Source: Betaproteobacteria bacterium (GTDB lineage: Bacteria; Pseudomonadota; Gammaproteobacteria; Burkholderiales; Casimicrobiaceae). From it: a DNA stretch of 64,000 bases. Shown here in pieces: positions 52,237-61,162 of this stretch; within the stretch, counting starts at the first letter, position 1; each line of letters begins with the position of its first letter. The position numbers and the translations under genes were made by a program. The DNA is taken from NCBI GenBank assembly GCA_004293675.1, contig READ01000013.1, forward strand, positions 62,001-126,000, in the 5' to 3' direction. The notes beneath the pieces were generated by a model. It searched no databases, was not told the origin of the DNA, and was given only the letters and a program-made list of their open reading frames with translations.

Positions 52237-52314
52237 GTGGACTCCTTGGGTGGTGGTGAGGGCGATCGCTTTGTGTGTTGGGGTTGACTCAATAGTGTTC
52301 GGTCTACTCTCTTG

Positions 52315-52400
52315 TAGACGCAGGTTTCACGGATTTTTGTATCTGGCTATGAATAATCTGCGTTCATCTGCGGGCAATCTGCGAAATCTGCGTCAAAAAA
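52315..52400. repeat. 'ATCTGCGTCAAA' dispersed family, copy 3
   Basis: GTAGACGCAGGTTTCACGG on the left; GAATAATCTGCGTTCATCTG, GGGCAATCTGCGAAATCTG and CGTCAAAAAACTCT on the right. Lies between the Bug and D-amino-acid dehydrogenase pseudogenes. Confidence 0.7.
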
Positions 52401-52484
52401 CTCTGGCGTGGGATGAGCCCAATACGGCTCACTGAGGGGCTGTAGGCGCCGACTTGCCGTCGCCCAGAGGAAGTTCGAACGGCG

Positions 52485-53753
52485 CTACATTCCGCAGAAC
52501 GCAAAATCAACTTCAGGCGCTACGCCGCTGACGATGTGTGCGATGCTCTTGCCCGATCCGCAGGCGTGCGTCCAACCGAGCGTGCCGTGGCCGGTGTTCA
52601 AGTAAAGATTCGGCAGTTTTGTTTTGCCGATCAGCGGCACATTGCTCGGCGTTGCGGGGCGCAAACCGGTCCAGAAACTTGCTTGCGTGGTGTCGCCCGC
52701 GCCGGGGAAGAGTTCTTCGACTCGGCGCACAATGGCTTCGCAGCGCACGCGATTCAAATCGCGGTCGTAGCCATTGAGTTCCGCTGTGCCTGCGATACGA
52801 AGCCGATCACCGTTTGGCCCGGTCAACCGCGAGAAAACCAGTTTGAATTCGTCGTCGGTCAAGCTGACTTGATGCGCCATCGACGCGTCTTTTACTGGCA
52901 TCGTCACCGAGTAACCTTTTGCGGGATAAATCGGCAAACGAATGCCCAGCAGTGCGGCGTAAATCGGACTTAGGCTACCCATCGCGAGCACGAAGCTGTC
53001 GGCGCGCAAACGCTGAAAGCGCCCTTCGCTGTCGGTCGCTTCCACGTGATCGATGCGCCCGCCCGCGTCTCGGAGCGCCGTCACGGTATGGCTCATCAAA
53101 AACTTCACGCCCGCCGCTTCGCAGAGCTTCACCAGCTCGCGCGCGAAACGATTGGCGTCACCCGATTCGTCTTCGGCGGTGTAGGTCGCGCCCGCGAGCT
53201 GCGAGCGAATGTGCGCGAGTGCGGGTTCGAGTTTGATTGCTTCTTCAGCGCTAATCACTTGTCGCTCGCAACCTAACGCACGCATTTGCTCGGCGGGTTT
53301 CAACGCGCCGTCGAATTCTTTTTTCGAGGTGTAGAAATGCAAAATGCCTTGCGTGCGCTGGTCGTAATGCAAGCCGGTGTCGGCGCGGAGCGCTTGCAAC
53401 ATGTCGCGGCTATACGTGCCCAAGCGCACGATTTGCTCGATGTTGTGCCGTGTGTGCGCGGGCGTGCATTCGCGCATGAACTGCAAACCCCAAAGCCACT
53501 GGCGCATGTCCGCGCGCAATCGAAACAACAGCGGCGCATCTTCTTTGCCGAGCCATTGCAGCACTTTAAGCGGCGCGCTCGGATTGGCCCACGGCTCCGC
53601 GTGGCTCACCGAAATTTGTCCGCCGTTGGCGAAGCTCGTCTCAGCGGCGGGCCAGGCTTACCGATCAACGACCGTGACTTGATGACCGAGTTGCGAGAGG
53701 TAGTAGGCGCTGCTGACACCAAGCAAACCGCTACCGAGAACTAAAACATGCAT
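52485..53753 (-). pseudogene. dadA: D-amino-acid dehydrogenase (DadA-like) with an in-frame TAA at codon 32
   Basis: From the ATG at 53753 the FAD-binding start reads [20 protein letters not shown] and the frame meets TAA at 53658-53660 right after VTVVDR, where homologues have Gln/Glu-Pro. After it AWPAAETSFANGGQISVSHA and the rest of DadA continue unbroken to 52485 (GTAELNGYD, TGHGTLGWTHACGSGK). A CAA-to-TAA transition fits. The gene encodes an FAD enzyme oxidising D-amino acids (or glycine) at the inner membrane. Downstream of a glycine riboswitch. Confidence 0.88.
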
Positions 53754-53805
53754 TTAAATGCCTTTCGGAAAGAGAGCAGACTCGAAGCGAGTTCGAATCG
53801 TGCCG

Positions 53806-53912
53806 CTCCCCCTGTCCTCGGTACCTGAGAGTTTCGCGCTCGCTCATCAGTTGGCTAGCGTTTGCTCCTTCGGCGCGCCCTTTTTATCGGGCGTCTCTCC
53901 AGACGGCGTTCA
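53806..53912 (-). promoter_or_regulatory. Glycine riboswitch (single aptamer)
   Basis: On the minus strand: CTGGAGAG, then GCCGAAGGAGCAAAC, AAACTCTCAGGTACC and GAGGACAGGGGGAG, the conserved glycine-aptamer order. Only one full aptamer is recognisable. It lies about 50 bases upstream of the dadA start and would switch that gene on by glycine. Confidence 0.9.
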
Positions 53913-54012
53913 AAAATGTGTGCAGTGGTGGTGACCTGAGCGTGTATGGGAGTTTGCGCCTTCGGTGGATGTGGCTACTACAAAAAAGCAAAATAATGCC
54001 GCATCACTCTCC

Positions 54013-54052
54013 TGCATTACTGCAATATACTGCACATCACAGACAATGGCAA
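54013..54052 (-). promoter_or_regulatory. Minus-strand promoter with TGCA boxes upstream of the glycine riboswitch
   Basis: TTGCCA (complement of 54047-54052), 17-base spacer, TATATT (complement of 54024-54029). TGCA boxes at 54013, 54021 and 54031 (spacers 4 and 6) overlap or flank the -10. Would start an RNA reading into the riboswitch and dadA. The 54021/54031 pair is the same TGCA-N6-TGCA as before bclA. The region 53913-54478 otherwise holds the 122-bp copy 8 and no gene. Confidence 0.45.
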
Positions 54053-54079
54053 CTGCCTGACTCAAATGCCATAACCGTA

Positions 54080-54201
54080 TACAGCATTATCAGCAAATGC
54101 CACACGAAATAAGGGATTTCTATTGATTTGTAGATTACTTGAAATCACATCAATATGTTGTTTAGCCCATATTTCATGGGGCACTTACGTAAATTGCCAG
54201 A
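54080..54201. repeat. 122-bp palindromic intergenic element, copy 8
   Basis: Left arm TGCC at 54098-54101, ACACGAAATAA, GGG; right arm CCC, ATATTTCATGG, GGCA at 54180-54183. Edge GCATTATCAGCAAA on the left. Lies between the dadA promoter region and the formate dehydrogenase genes; the remaining 270 bases to 54478 show no feature. Confidence 0.8.
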
Positions 54202-54478
54202 TAAATGGGTTTGCTGCAAACTACGCTAGACACAATTGAGCTTGTTTGAGTGTTGTTGGCGAGAGCTTGGCGTCGCTCGGTGCGTTCGGAGCGCGGCCTG
54301 GTCGCAATACGTTTCGTTTAAGGACCATTTGCGCTGAGCGGTATGGGCAAGTCCGCAACTACGCGTCGCCGTGACACATTGTCTCGCCCGTCGCCGGCAC
54401 ATCACAGTGAAGCGCTTCCATTGAAGCGATGCTGCATTGCGCTATTCTGTAAATCCTCGCTGACCCTCCACACTGTCA

Positions 54479-56218
54479 ATGGCCACCGTGCACACCTCTG
54501 TACCGCTTTCCGCACTTCGTCGGCGAAACAACAATGAAGTCACCGCAGCTCGGCTCGGCGAACTCGACGCGATGCTTGTCGATGCGGGATTTCAATTGGG
54601 CGAAGACGGCCCGGCCGGGGCGAAGCTCGGAATGCGACGTGACCTGTTGATCGAGTATTTGCACGCCATCAACGATCGTTGCAAGCAGCTCTGGAAACCG
54701 CATCTAGCGGCGCTCGCAAAGCGCATGCGATTGTCCGTTTCGGAAGTCTACGAAGTGGCGAGCTTCTACCATCACTTTCATATCGTGGGGGACGTGGGCG
54801 ATGTGGATGCGCCGAGTCCGCCGCGCGCGGTGGTGCGCGTATGCAATGGGTTGAGCTGCGAAATGCGCGGCGCGAAGGCGTTGCGCGAAGCGCTTGCGAG
54901 CCGCGTCGGCGCGGATGTGCTGGTGCTCGATGCGCCCTGCGTCGGTCGATGCGATACGGCTCCAGCGGTCACGGTCGATCAGCGGGAATTGCTATCAAGC
55001 AAACCCATCGATGTGAACTGCGTGATCGACGCACTCGCCAGTCCCAGCAAGCGTCTCGCGACCTCCGTCAAACGCGCCATACCGCCCGAACGATTCACGA
55101 TTCTCAAAGAATGTCTCGACGAACAGCGAAGCGTTGAATCCGTAATCGCCACACTCGAATCGAGCGGACTTCGTGGGCTCGGTGGCGCCGGATTTCCGGC
55201 TGGTCGCAAGTGGCGTATCGTGAAAAACGAAGCCGCACCGCGCTTGATGGCGCTCAACATCGATGAAGGCGAACCCGGCACATTCAAAGATCGCCACTAT
55301 TTGGAAACGAATCCGCATCAGTTTTTAGAGGGCATGCTGATCGCCGCGTGGGCGGTGGGTATTGACGCAATCTACATCTATTTGCGCGACGAGTATCACG
55401 CAGTCCGTGCGACGCTCACCGAGCTTCTGGCCGAGCTGCGAGCGAATCCACCCATGCCCAACATGCCCAAGATCGAGTTGCGGCGCGGCGCAGGGGCGTA
55501 TATCTGCGGTGAAGAATCGGCGATGATTGAATCGATCGAGGGCAAACGCGGCATTCCACGATTGCGCCCTCCATATGTGGCGCAAGTAGGGCTGTTTGGA
55601 CGACCGACGCTTGAGCACAATTTCGAAACGCTGCATTGGGTACCGGAAATTCTTGCCAAAGGTGCTGCGTGGTTCACCAGCCACGGCGCGAATGGACGCA
55701 GTGGCCTGCGATCATTTTCTGTGTCAGGTCGAGTGAAGCAACCGGGCGTGAAACTTGCACCCGCTGGCATCACGCTCAATGCGTTGATCGATGAATTTTG
55801 CGGCGGCATGGAAGACGGCCATACGCTCTACGCCTACCTTCCTGGTGGTGCCTCGGGCGGAATTCTTCCGGCGTCCCTCGCCAACGTGCCGCTCGATTTC
55901 GATACCCTTCAACCGTACGGTTGCTTCATCGGATCAGCTGCAATCATCGTGTTGTCGCAACACGATCGCGCAGTGAATGCGGCGCGAAACATGATGCAGT
56001 TTTTTGAACATGAGAGCTGCGGGCAATGCACGCCGTGTCGCGCGGGTACGGTCAAAGCCAATGCGCTGATCGCAACGGACCAATGGGATGTTTCACTACT
56101 GGCTGAACTGTCGCAAGTGATGCGCGACGCCTCTATTTGCGGGCTGGGACAAGCGGCACCCAATCCGATTGATTGTGTTGTCAAGTATTTTCCGCATGAG
56201 TTACATCAACGTGATTAG
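54479..56218 (+). CDS. NAD-dependent formate dehydrogenase beta subunit (fused NuoE/NuoF-like)
   Basis: 579 residues. Residues 1-165 are a NuoE-like thioredoxin-fold 2Fe-2S domain (CNGLSC and CVGRC cysteines). Residues 180-579 are NuoF-like: FMN/NADH site GLGGAGFPAGRKW, DEGEPGTFKDRH and GAGAYICGEES, and the 4Fe-4S ESCGQCTPCRAGT plus CGLGQ. This fused beta subunit characterises FDH1-type W/Mo formate dehydrogenases, which transfer electrons to NAD+. Operon with the alpha subunit, separated by 183 bp of repeat. Confidence 0.9.
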   Translation: MATVHTSVPLSALRRRNNNEVTAARLGELDAMLVDAGFQLGEDGPAGAKLGMRRDLLIEYLHAINDRCKQLWKPHLAALAKRMRLSVSEVYEVASFYHHFHIVGDVGDVDAPSPPRAVVRVCNGLSCEMRGAKALREALASRVGADVLVLDAPCVGRCDTAPAVTVDQRELLSSKPIDVNCVIDALASPSKRLATSVKRAIPPERFTILKECLDEQRSVESVIATLESSGLRGLGGAGFPAGRKWRIVKNEAAPRLMALNIDEGEPGTFKDRHYLETNPHQFLEGMLIAAWAVGIDAIYIYLRDEYHAVRATLTELLAELRANPPMPNMPKIELRRGAGAYICGEESAMIESIEGKRGIPRLRPPYVAQVGLFGRPTLEHNFETLHWVPEILAKGAAWFTSHGANGRSGLRSFSVSGRVKQPGVKLAPAGITLNALIDEFCGGMEDGHTLYAYLPGGASGGILPASLANVPLDFDTLQPYGCFIGSAAIIVLSQHDRAVNAARNMMQFFEHESCGQCTPCRAGTVKANALIATDQWDVSLLAELSQVMRDASICGLGQAAPNPIDCVVKYFPHELHQRD

Positions 56219-56254
56219 CAACACGGCTCATCGTTCAATTCCGCACGAGCCATC

Positions 56255-56370
56255 TGCTCCCTCCCCCCGGGGGGGAGGGTTGGGGAGAGGGTGCTCGCAT
56301 CGATCCCACGCTCGATGGGGCACGTATTCCCAGTCCCTCTCACCAACTCTCTCCCCCAGTGAGAGGGGGC
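56255..56370. repeat. CCCTCCC/GGGAGGG G-rich inverted repeat, copy 2
   Basis: CTCCCTCCCCCCGGGGGGGA then GGGTTGGGGAGAGGG, complemented by CCCTCTCACCAACTCTCTCC and CAGTGAGAGGGGGC. Inserted between the two formate dehydrogenase genes, where it could weaken or modulate readthrough. Confidence 0.7.
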
Positions 56371-56401
56371 TTAAACCGGCTTGCACCGTGGAGATTAGCC
56401 A

Positions 56402-59236
56402 ATGAACAGCGTTACCCTTGAACTCAACGGTCAGAGAGTGTCCGCGACTAGCGATGAAACGCTTTGGTCAGTCGCCCAGCGCGAAGGCATTGAGATTGCG
56501 CACCTGTGCCACGCGCCGGGGCTGCGCCCCGAGGGCAACTGCCGCGCCTGTATGGTTGAGGTCGATGGTGAAAGAGTGCTCGCCGCGTCATGCTGCCGAA
56601 ATGTGTCGGAGGGCATGAAAGTGCAAACCGACTCACCACGCGCGAAGAAAGCGCGTGCCATGGTGATGGAGCTGCTGTTAAGCGATGCCGGTGGGGCGAC
56701 CGATCAGCTGTCCCGGAATTCCGAGCTTTCTCGTTGGGCGCGGCATGAAGGTGCACAATCCGGGCGATTCGCTAGTCGCGCTTCCGTAGAGACCGATCGT
56801 TCACATCCCGCTATCGCGGTTGATCTCAACGCGTGTATCCAATGCACGCGCTGCCTTCGGGCGTGTCGCGATGAGCAAAACAACGATGTGATCGGCATGG
56901 CGCTTCGCGGCGCACATTCGAAGATCGTGTTTGATGCCGACGCGAGCATGATGCAATCGAGCTGTGTCGGTTGTGGCGAGTGCGTTCAAGCGTGTCCTAC
57001 GGGTGCGCTCTCGCCCGCAGGCGCTGTGGCCATGACACCGATTGCCAAACAAGTCGATTCCGTGTGCGCGTTTTGCGGCGTGGGCTGTCAGATTACGTTA
57101 AACCTTAGCGACCAAAGTGGCGTGCAGCGCATCGAGTTTGTCGATGGCAAGGATGGGCCTGCCAATCACGGTCGACTTTGCGTCAAGGGGCGATACGGGT
57201 TTGACTATGTACATCACCCAGATCGTTTGTTGCGACCGCTGATACGGCGCACCGGTGTGGGCAAAGATGCGACTGACATTGAGCGCGTAAAGCGCGGCGA
57301 AATCGCAATAGCCGACCTGTTTCGTGAGGCTACTTGGGACGAGGCGCTCGACGCCGCTGCGAGCGGCTTGGTGGCAGCGCGCGACGCGGCTCAGCGCGAC
57401 CACCGCAACTCAGCGATCGCTGGGTTCGGCTCAGCCAAGGGCAGCAACGAAGAAGCGTATCTGTTTCAAAAATTGATTCGACAAGGCTTTGGAACTAACA
57501 ACGTCGATCACTGCACGCGGCTGTGTCACGCCAGCTCAGTGGCCGCGTTGCTCGAAGGTTTAGGCTCGGCGGCGGTTTCGAATCCAGTCTCAGACGTTGC
57601 CCACGCCGAGCTAATTTTTGTGATCGGCGCGAACCCAACTTCAAACCATCCGGTCGCTGCAACTTGGATCAAAAACGCAGTTCGTCGAGGCGCGAAACTG
57701 GTGCTCGCCGATCCCCGAGCCACACCCTTGGCACGCTTTGCAACATGGCACGTGCAATTTCAACCCGACACCGATGTGGCGTTTCTCAATGGCTTGCTGC
57801 ACGTCATCATTGCCGAGAATTTGGTAGCTCACTCGTTTCTCGAAGCGCGCGTGAATGGTTTCGAAGCACTCAAACGCGCCGTCAGCGAATGTACGCCCGA
57901 GCGAATGGCGGAAATTTGCGGCGTTGACGCCACGACGATTCGTGAGGTTGCGCGAGCGTTCGCTACGAGCAAGAGTGCGATGATTTTGTGGGGCATGGGC
58001 ATCAGTCAGCATGTGCACGGCACCGACAATGCTCGCTGCTTAATCGCGCTGTCGATGATTACCGGACAAATCGGACGGCCGGGCACCGGATTGCATCCAC
58101 TGCGCGGACAAAACAATGTGCAAGGTGCGTCAGATGCGGGTTTGATTCCGATGATGTACCCGAACTATCAGCGCGTGTTGCACGACGAAGTTCGTGCGCA
58201 ATTCGAGTCGCTGTGGGGAGCTTCGCTAGATGCGAAACCAGGTCTTACGGTCGTTGAAATCATGCATGCGATCCACCGAGGTGAGATTCGCGCGATGTTT
58301 GTTGAAGGCGAAAATCCTGCGATGTCGGACCCCGATCTGAACCATGCTCGCGAAGGTTTAGCGAAACTGGAAAACCTTGTGGTGCAGGACATATTTGCGA
58401 CCGAAACGGCGATCCTAGCCGACGTGATATTGCCCGCCTCCACCTTTTACGAGAAATGGGGCACAGTGACCAACACCGACCGAATCATTCAAATGGGGCG
58501 GCCCGCGCTCTCACCCCCTGGGCAGGCAAAACAAGACCTGTGGATCATCGAACAAATCGCCCGACGGGTCGGTCTCGATTGGGACTACTGGCAAGCGAGT
58601 GACGGCGCTGGCAGCGCCGCTGCCGAAGCGCCATCAATGCGCGTGTTTGAAGAAATGCGCTCGGTGATGCCACCACTGGCGGGCGCATCCTGGGCGCGCA
58701 TCGCTCGCGAAGACGCGGTAGTGACACCCGCTGATCGCGAGGATGCCGCCGGACAGTCAGTCGTGTTCGTCGAGCAGTTTCCCACCGCTGACGGCATGGC
58801 CACCATGCACGCTGCGTCCTTCGCTGCGGGTCCCGAGCAAACCGACGGCGAGTTTCCGTTCATACTTTCAACGGGCCGTGTGCTCGAGCACTGGCACACC
58901 GGTTCGATGACGCGTCGCGCAACCTCACTCGACGCACTGGCACCCACGCCGAAGCTTGCCATCAGCGCATCCGACGCAGCGCAACTTGGTTTGACTAGCG
59001 GTGAATCGCTGGCGGTCACGTCGCGACACGGCACGCTGACGGCGGTCGCCGATGTCTCAGATTTAGTGCAGCGCGGTCAGGTGTTTCTACCGTTCGCCTA
59101 CTGGGAAGCCGCAGCCAACAAACTGACCGGCGACGCGCTCGATCCATTTGGAAAAATTCCGGGGTTTAAGGTGACGGCGGTGTCGGTCGTTAAGGTGCGT
59201 GAATCACAGTTGGATTTATCCCGGAATTTCAATTAG
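56402..59236 (+). CDS. NAD-dependent formate dehydrogenase alpha (catalytic Mo/W) subunit
   Basis: 944 residues. N-terminal NuoG-like part: 2Fe-2S ferredoxin (CHAPGLRPEGNCRACMVEV), then CIQCTRCLRAC and CVGCGECVQACPTG clusters. Then a molybdopterin oxidoreductase: CAFCGVGCQ and LCVKGRYG bind a 4Fe-4S cluster, and DHCTRLCHASS holds the metal-binding Cys in the position that is Cys or Sec in formate dehydrogenases. C-terminal pterin-binding domain with TGRVLEHWHTGSMT. Oxidises formate to CO2. No fdhD or maturation genes are in this window. Confidence 0.93.
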   Translation: MNSVTLELNGQRVSATSDETLWSVAQREGIEIAHLCHAPGLRPEGNCRACMVEVDGERVLAASCCRNVSEGMKVQTDSPRAKKARAMVMELLLSDAGGATDQLSRNSELSRWARHEGAQSGRFASRASVETDRSHPAIAVDLNACIQCTRCLRACRDEQNNDVIGMALRGAHSKIVFDADASMMQSSCVGCGECVQACPTGALSPAGAVAMTPIAKQVDSVCAFCGVGCQITLNLSDQSGVQRIEFVDGKDGPANHGRLCVKGRYGFDYVHHPDRLLRPLIRRTGVGKDATDIERVKRGEIAIADLFREATWDEALDAAASGLVAARDAAQRDHRNSAIAGFGSAKGSNEEAYLFQKLIRQGFGTNNVDHCTRLCHASSVAALLEGLGSAAVSNPVSDVAHAELIFVIGANPTSNHPVAATWIKNAVRRGAKLVLADPRATPLARFATWHVQFQPDTDVAFLNGLLHVIIAENLVAHSFLEARVNGFEALKRAVSECTPERMAEICGVDATTIREVARAFATSKSAMILWGMGISQHVHGTDNARCLIALSMITGQIGRPGTGLHPLRGQNNVQGASDAGLIPMMYPNYQRVLHDEVRAQFESLWGASLDAKPGLTVVEIMHAIHRGEIRAMFVEGENPAMSDPDLNHAREGLAKLENLVVQDIFATETAILADVILPASTFYEKWGTVTNTDRIIQMGRPALSPPGQAKQDLWIIEQIARRVGLDWDYWQASDGAGSAAAEAPSMRVFEEMRSVMPPLAGASWARIAREDAVVTPADREDAAGQSVVFVEQFPTADGMATMHAASFAAGPEQTDGEFPFILSTGRVLEHWHTGSMTRRATSLDALAPTPKLAISASDAAQLGLTSGESLAVTSRHGTLTAVADVSDLVQRGQVFLPFAYWEAAANKLTGDALDPFGKIPGFKVTAVSVVKVRESQLDLSRNFN

Positions 59237-60023
59237 GGTGCGAAGCGGTGTCGCCCCATCACGGCAACACCGATGCCAGCGGCTAAACGACTTGAGAAGA
59301 ATCCGGTAGTGCTGGAGGTTAGCGCTTAGCCAATATCCAGCAATGCTGCGCGGCCTTCAAGACACCTTTTCATCGCCCACCTGCGGGCGCTGCTACATGC
59401 CTAGCGCCCAAAGTTTGTTCTGTGGAAAGTTGGAGTCTCACACCAGGGCTCAGCAAACGATTCGATCAATGGCACTCCGCACGCACTCGGCACGCACTCG
59501 GCAAGGGCAGAGGCTGCGTATCCGCAGCGTCTCTGACCACGCCGATAAACTGACTTTGGTTTGACTTCAACGGCGGCGTCCATCCGCGTATTTCGTTCGA
59601 TGCGGCATGGCTGCGGACGGCGGCGGCGTTCTGAACTCGCGAACTGACGGACTGCTCACGTGCCTTTTGGCGCCAACGTTGGTGGCTCTTCACGTTTGCG
59701 GGACAGCGACATGTGCTCCCCTACTGATCGCACTTGATTTCTGTCTTGACAGCGATAGTCTTGCGAAGTCTGGCCCTCAACTTTTTCATCGAAGTTTTTT
59801 GCGATTAGAAGGCCGACGCAAGCCATCGAACTAGGTGCCCGAGCGCCGACTCAAAACGTGAGCGCATCCTTCGCCGCCGCTCAATTCAATTGAACACTGA
59901 GATGGCACGTTCGGCACACAAATCGAAATAGCGCGGCACGTTTAAACTAGCGTCGCTTTGCCATGCCGTCGGCTGGAGATTTCGAATCCGATTTTAAACG
60001 ACATAAACCTCCTCGACTTACCA
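59237..60023. other. 787-bp region with no convincing gene
   Basis: Several short frames exist on both strands, none with a recognisable domain or ribosome site. A short tandem CACGCACTCGG (2-3 copies) occurs at about 59477-59505. The left part may terminate the formate dehydrogenase operon, the right part should contain the promoter of the LacI regulator. Confidence 0.4.
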
Positions 60024-61082
60024 ATGAAAATCAATAAAAAGGCCAACGCCGAGGTGAAACCGGACCCGAGAGCACCTGCTACCAAGGTCACGCTCGCGAT
60101 GGTGGCATCCGCTTGCGGTGTGTCTTCAAGCACCGTCTCGCGAATACTGAACGGAACCGCGGTGGTGAGCCCAAAAAAACGTGAGGCGGTTGATCGCGCC
60201 ATTGCGGCTCTCGGCTTTACGCCCAATCCCGTCGCACGCGGTCTTGCTGGCGGTCGAACTCTGAGTGTGGGGGTGGTCACCCAAGCGATCGATAGCCCGT
60301 TCTACGGACCTGCGCTTCGCGGAATCGAAGAAGAGCTCGGCAATGCCGGTTACAGTCCGCTATTCGTAAGTGGGCATTGGAACTCCGAAGAGGAACAGCG
60401 TTGCATCGACGTGCTGCTATCGCGGCGGGTTGACGGCCTGATTATTCTGACGGGTCGCCTAAGCGATACCGCACTTCGCAACACTGCAAAGTCTGTCCCC
60501 GTAGTCGTCACGGGACGTCGCTTAGAAGCCCCGGGCTTGTATTCGCTAGATTTCAACAATTTTCAGGGGGCGCAACTCGCGACACACCACCTATTGAGCC
60601 TTGGGCACCGCAGCATCGCATTCATTTCGGGCGACCCAGCGCACCCCGATGCCCACGAGCGACTGAACGGTTACCGAAGCGCGCTGAAAGCGGCAGGGGT
60701 GCCATTCAATCCAGCATTAGTGTTGCCGGGCGACTACCGCGAGCACAGTGGAATCGAGGCCGTTGAGCGACTGCTCGATAGTCGTGAACGCTTCACCGCA
60801 ATCTTCGCGGCGAACGATCAAATGGCATTTGGCGCAGCGCTCGCGTTGTATCGGCGTGGTCTACGAGTGCCGGACGATGTCTCGTTGGTAGGCTTCGACG
60901 ATCTGGCAGCGGCCGTGCATTCGATCCCACCGCTCACCAGCGTGCATCAGGGCCCCTCAGAGCTCGGCCAATTAGCGGCGACATCGCTGTTGAACCTGTT
61001 GTCAGGACGTGTACCGACTGAGCGTCTGCCCGAACCGCGAATGGTGATCCGCAGTTCGACCCGAGCGCTACCAGGGCCTTAA
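60024..61082 (+). CDS. LacI-family transcriptional regulator
   Basis: 352 residues from the ATG at 60024 (MKINKKANAE); an earlier in-frame start at 59958 is less likely. Helix-turn-helix TLAMVASACGVSSSTVSRIL at residues about 22-41, hinge, and a periplasmic-binding-protein-like sugar domain (VGVVTQAIDSPFYG, FAANDQMAFGA, VGFDDL). Adjacent, convergent to two beta-1,3-glucanase genes, so it probably senses a glucan-derived sugar. Confidence 0.9.
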   Translation: MKINKKANAEVKPDPRAPATKVTLAMVASACGVSSSTVSRILNGTAVVSPKKREAVDRAIAALGFTPNPVARGLAGGRTLSVGVVTQAIDSPFYGPALRGIEEELGNAGYSPLFVSGHWNSEEEQRCIDVLLSRRVDGLIILTGRLSDTALRNTAKSVPVVVTGRRLEAPGLYSLDFNNFQGAQLATHHLLSLGHRSIAFISGDPAHPDAHERLNGYRSALKAAGVPFNPALVLPGDYREHSGIEAVERLLDSRERFTAIFAANDQMAFGAALALYRRGLRVPDDVSLVGFDDLAAAVHSIPPLTSVHQGPSELGQLAATSLLNLLSGRVPTERLPEPRMVIRSSTRALPGP

Positions 61083-61162
61083 GTCTGGCAGCGATGACGC
61101 CGTAGACCATAGACCGTCGAACGATATCGAATCTCTCAAAAGTGATCGCTGATGAAACGCTG

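Noticed and set aside
59343-59693. Short frames on both strands after the formate dehydrogenase operon
   Set aside because: Arg/Ser/His-rich, no domain, no ribosome site; treated as non-coding.
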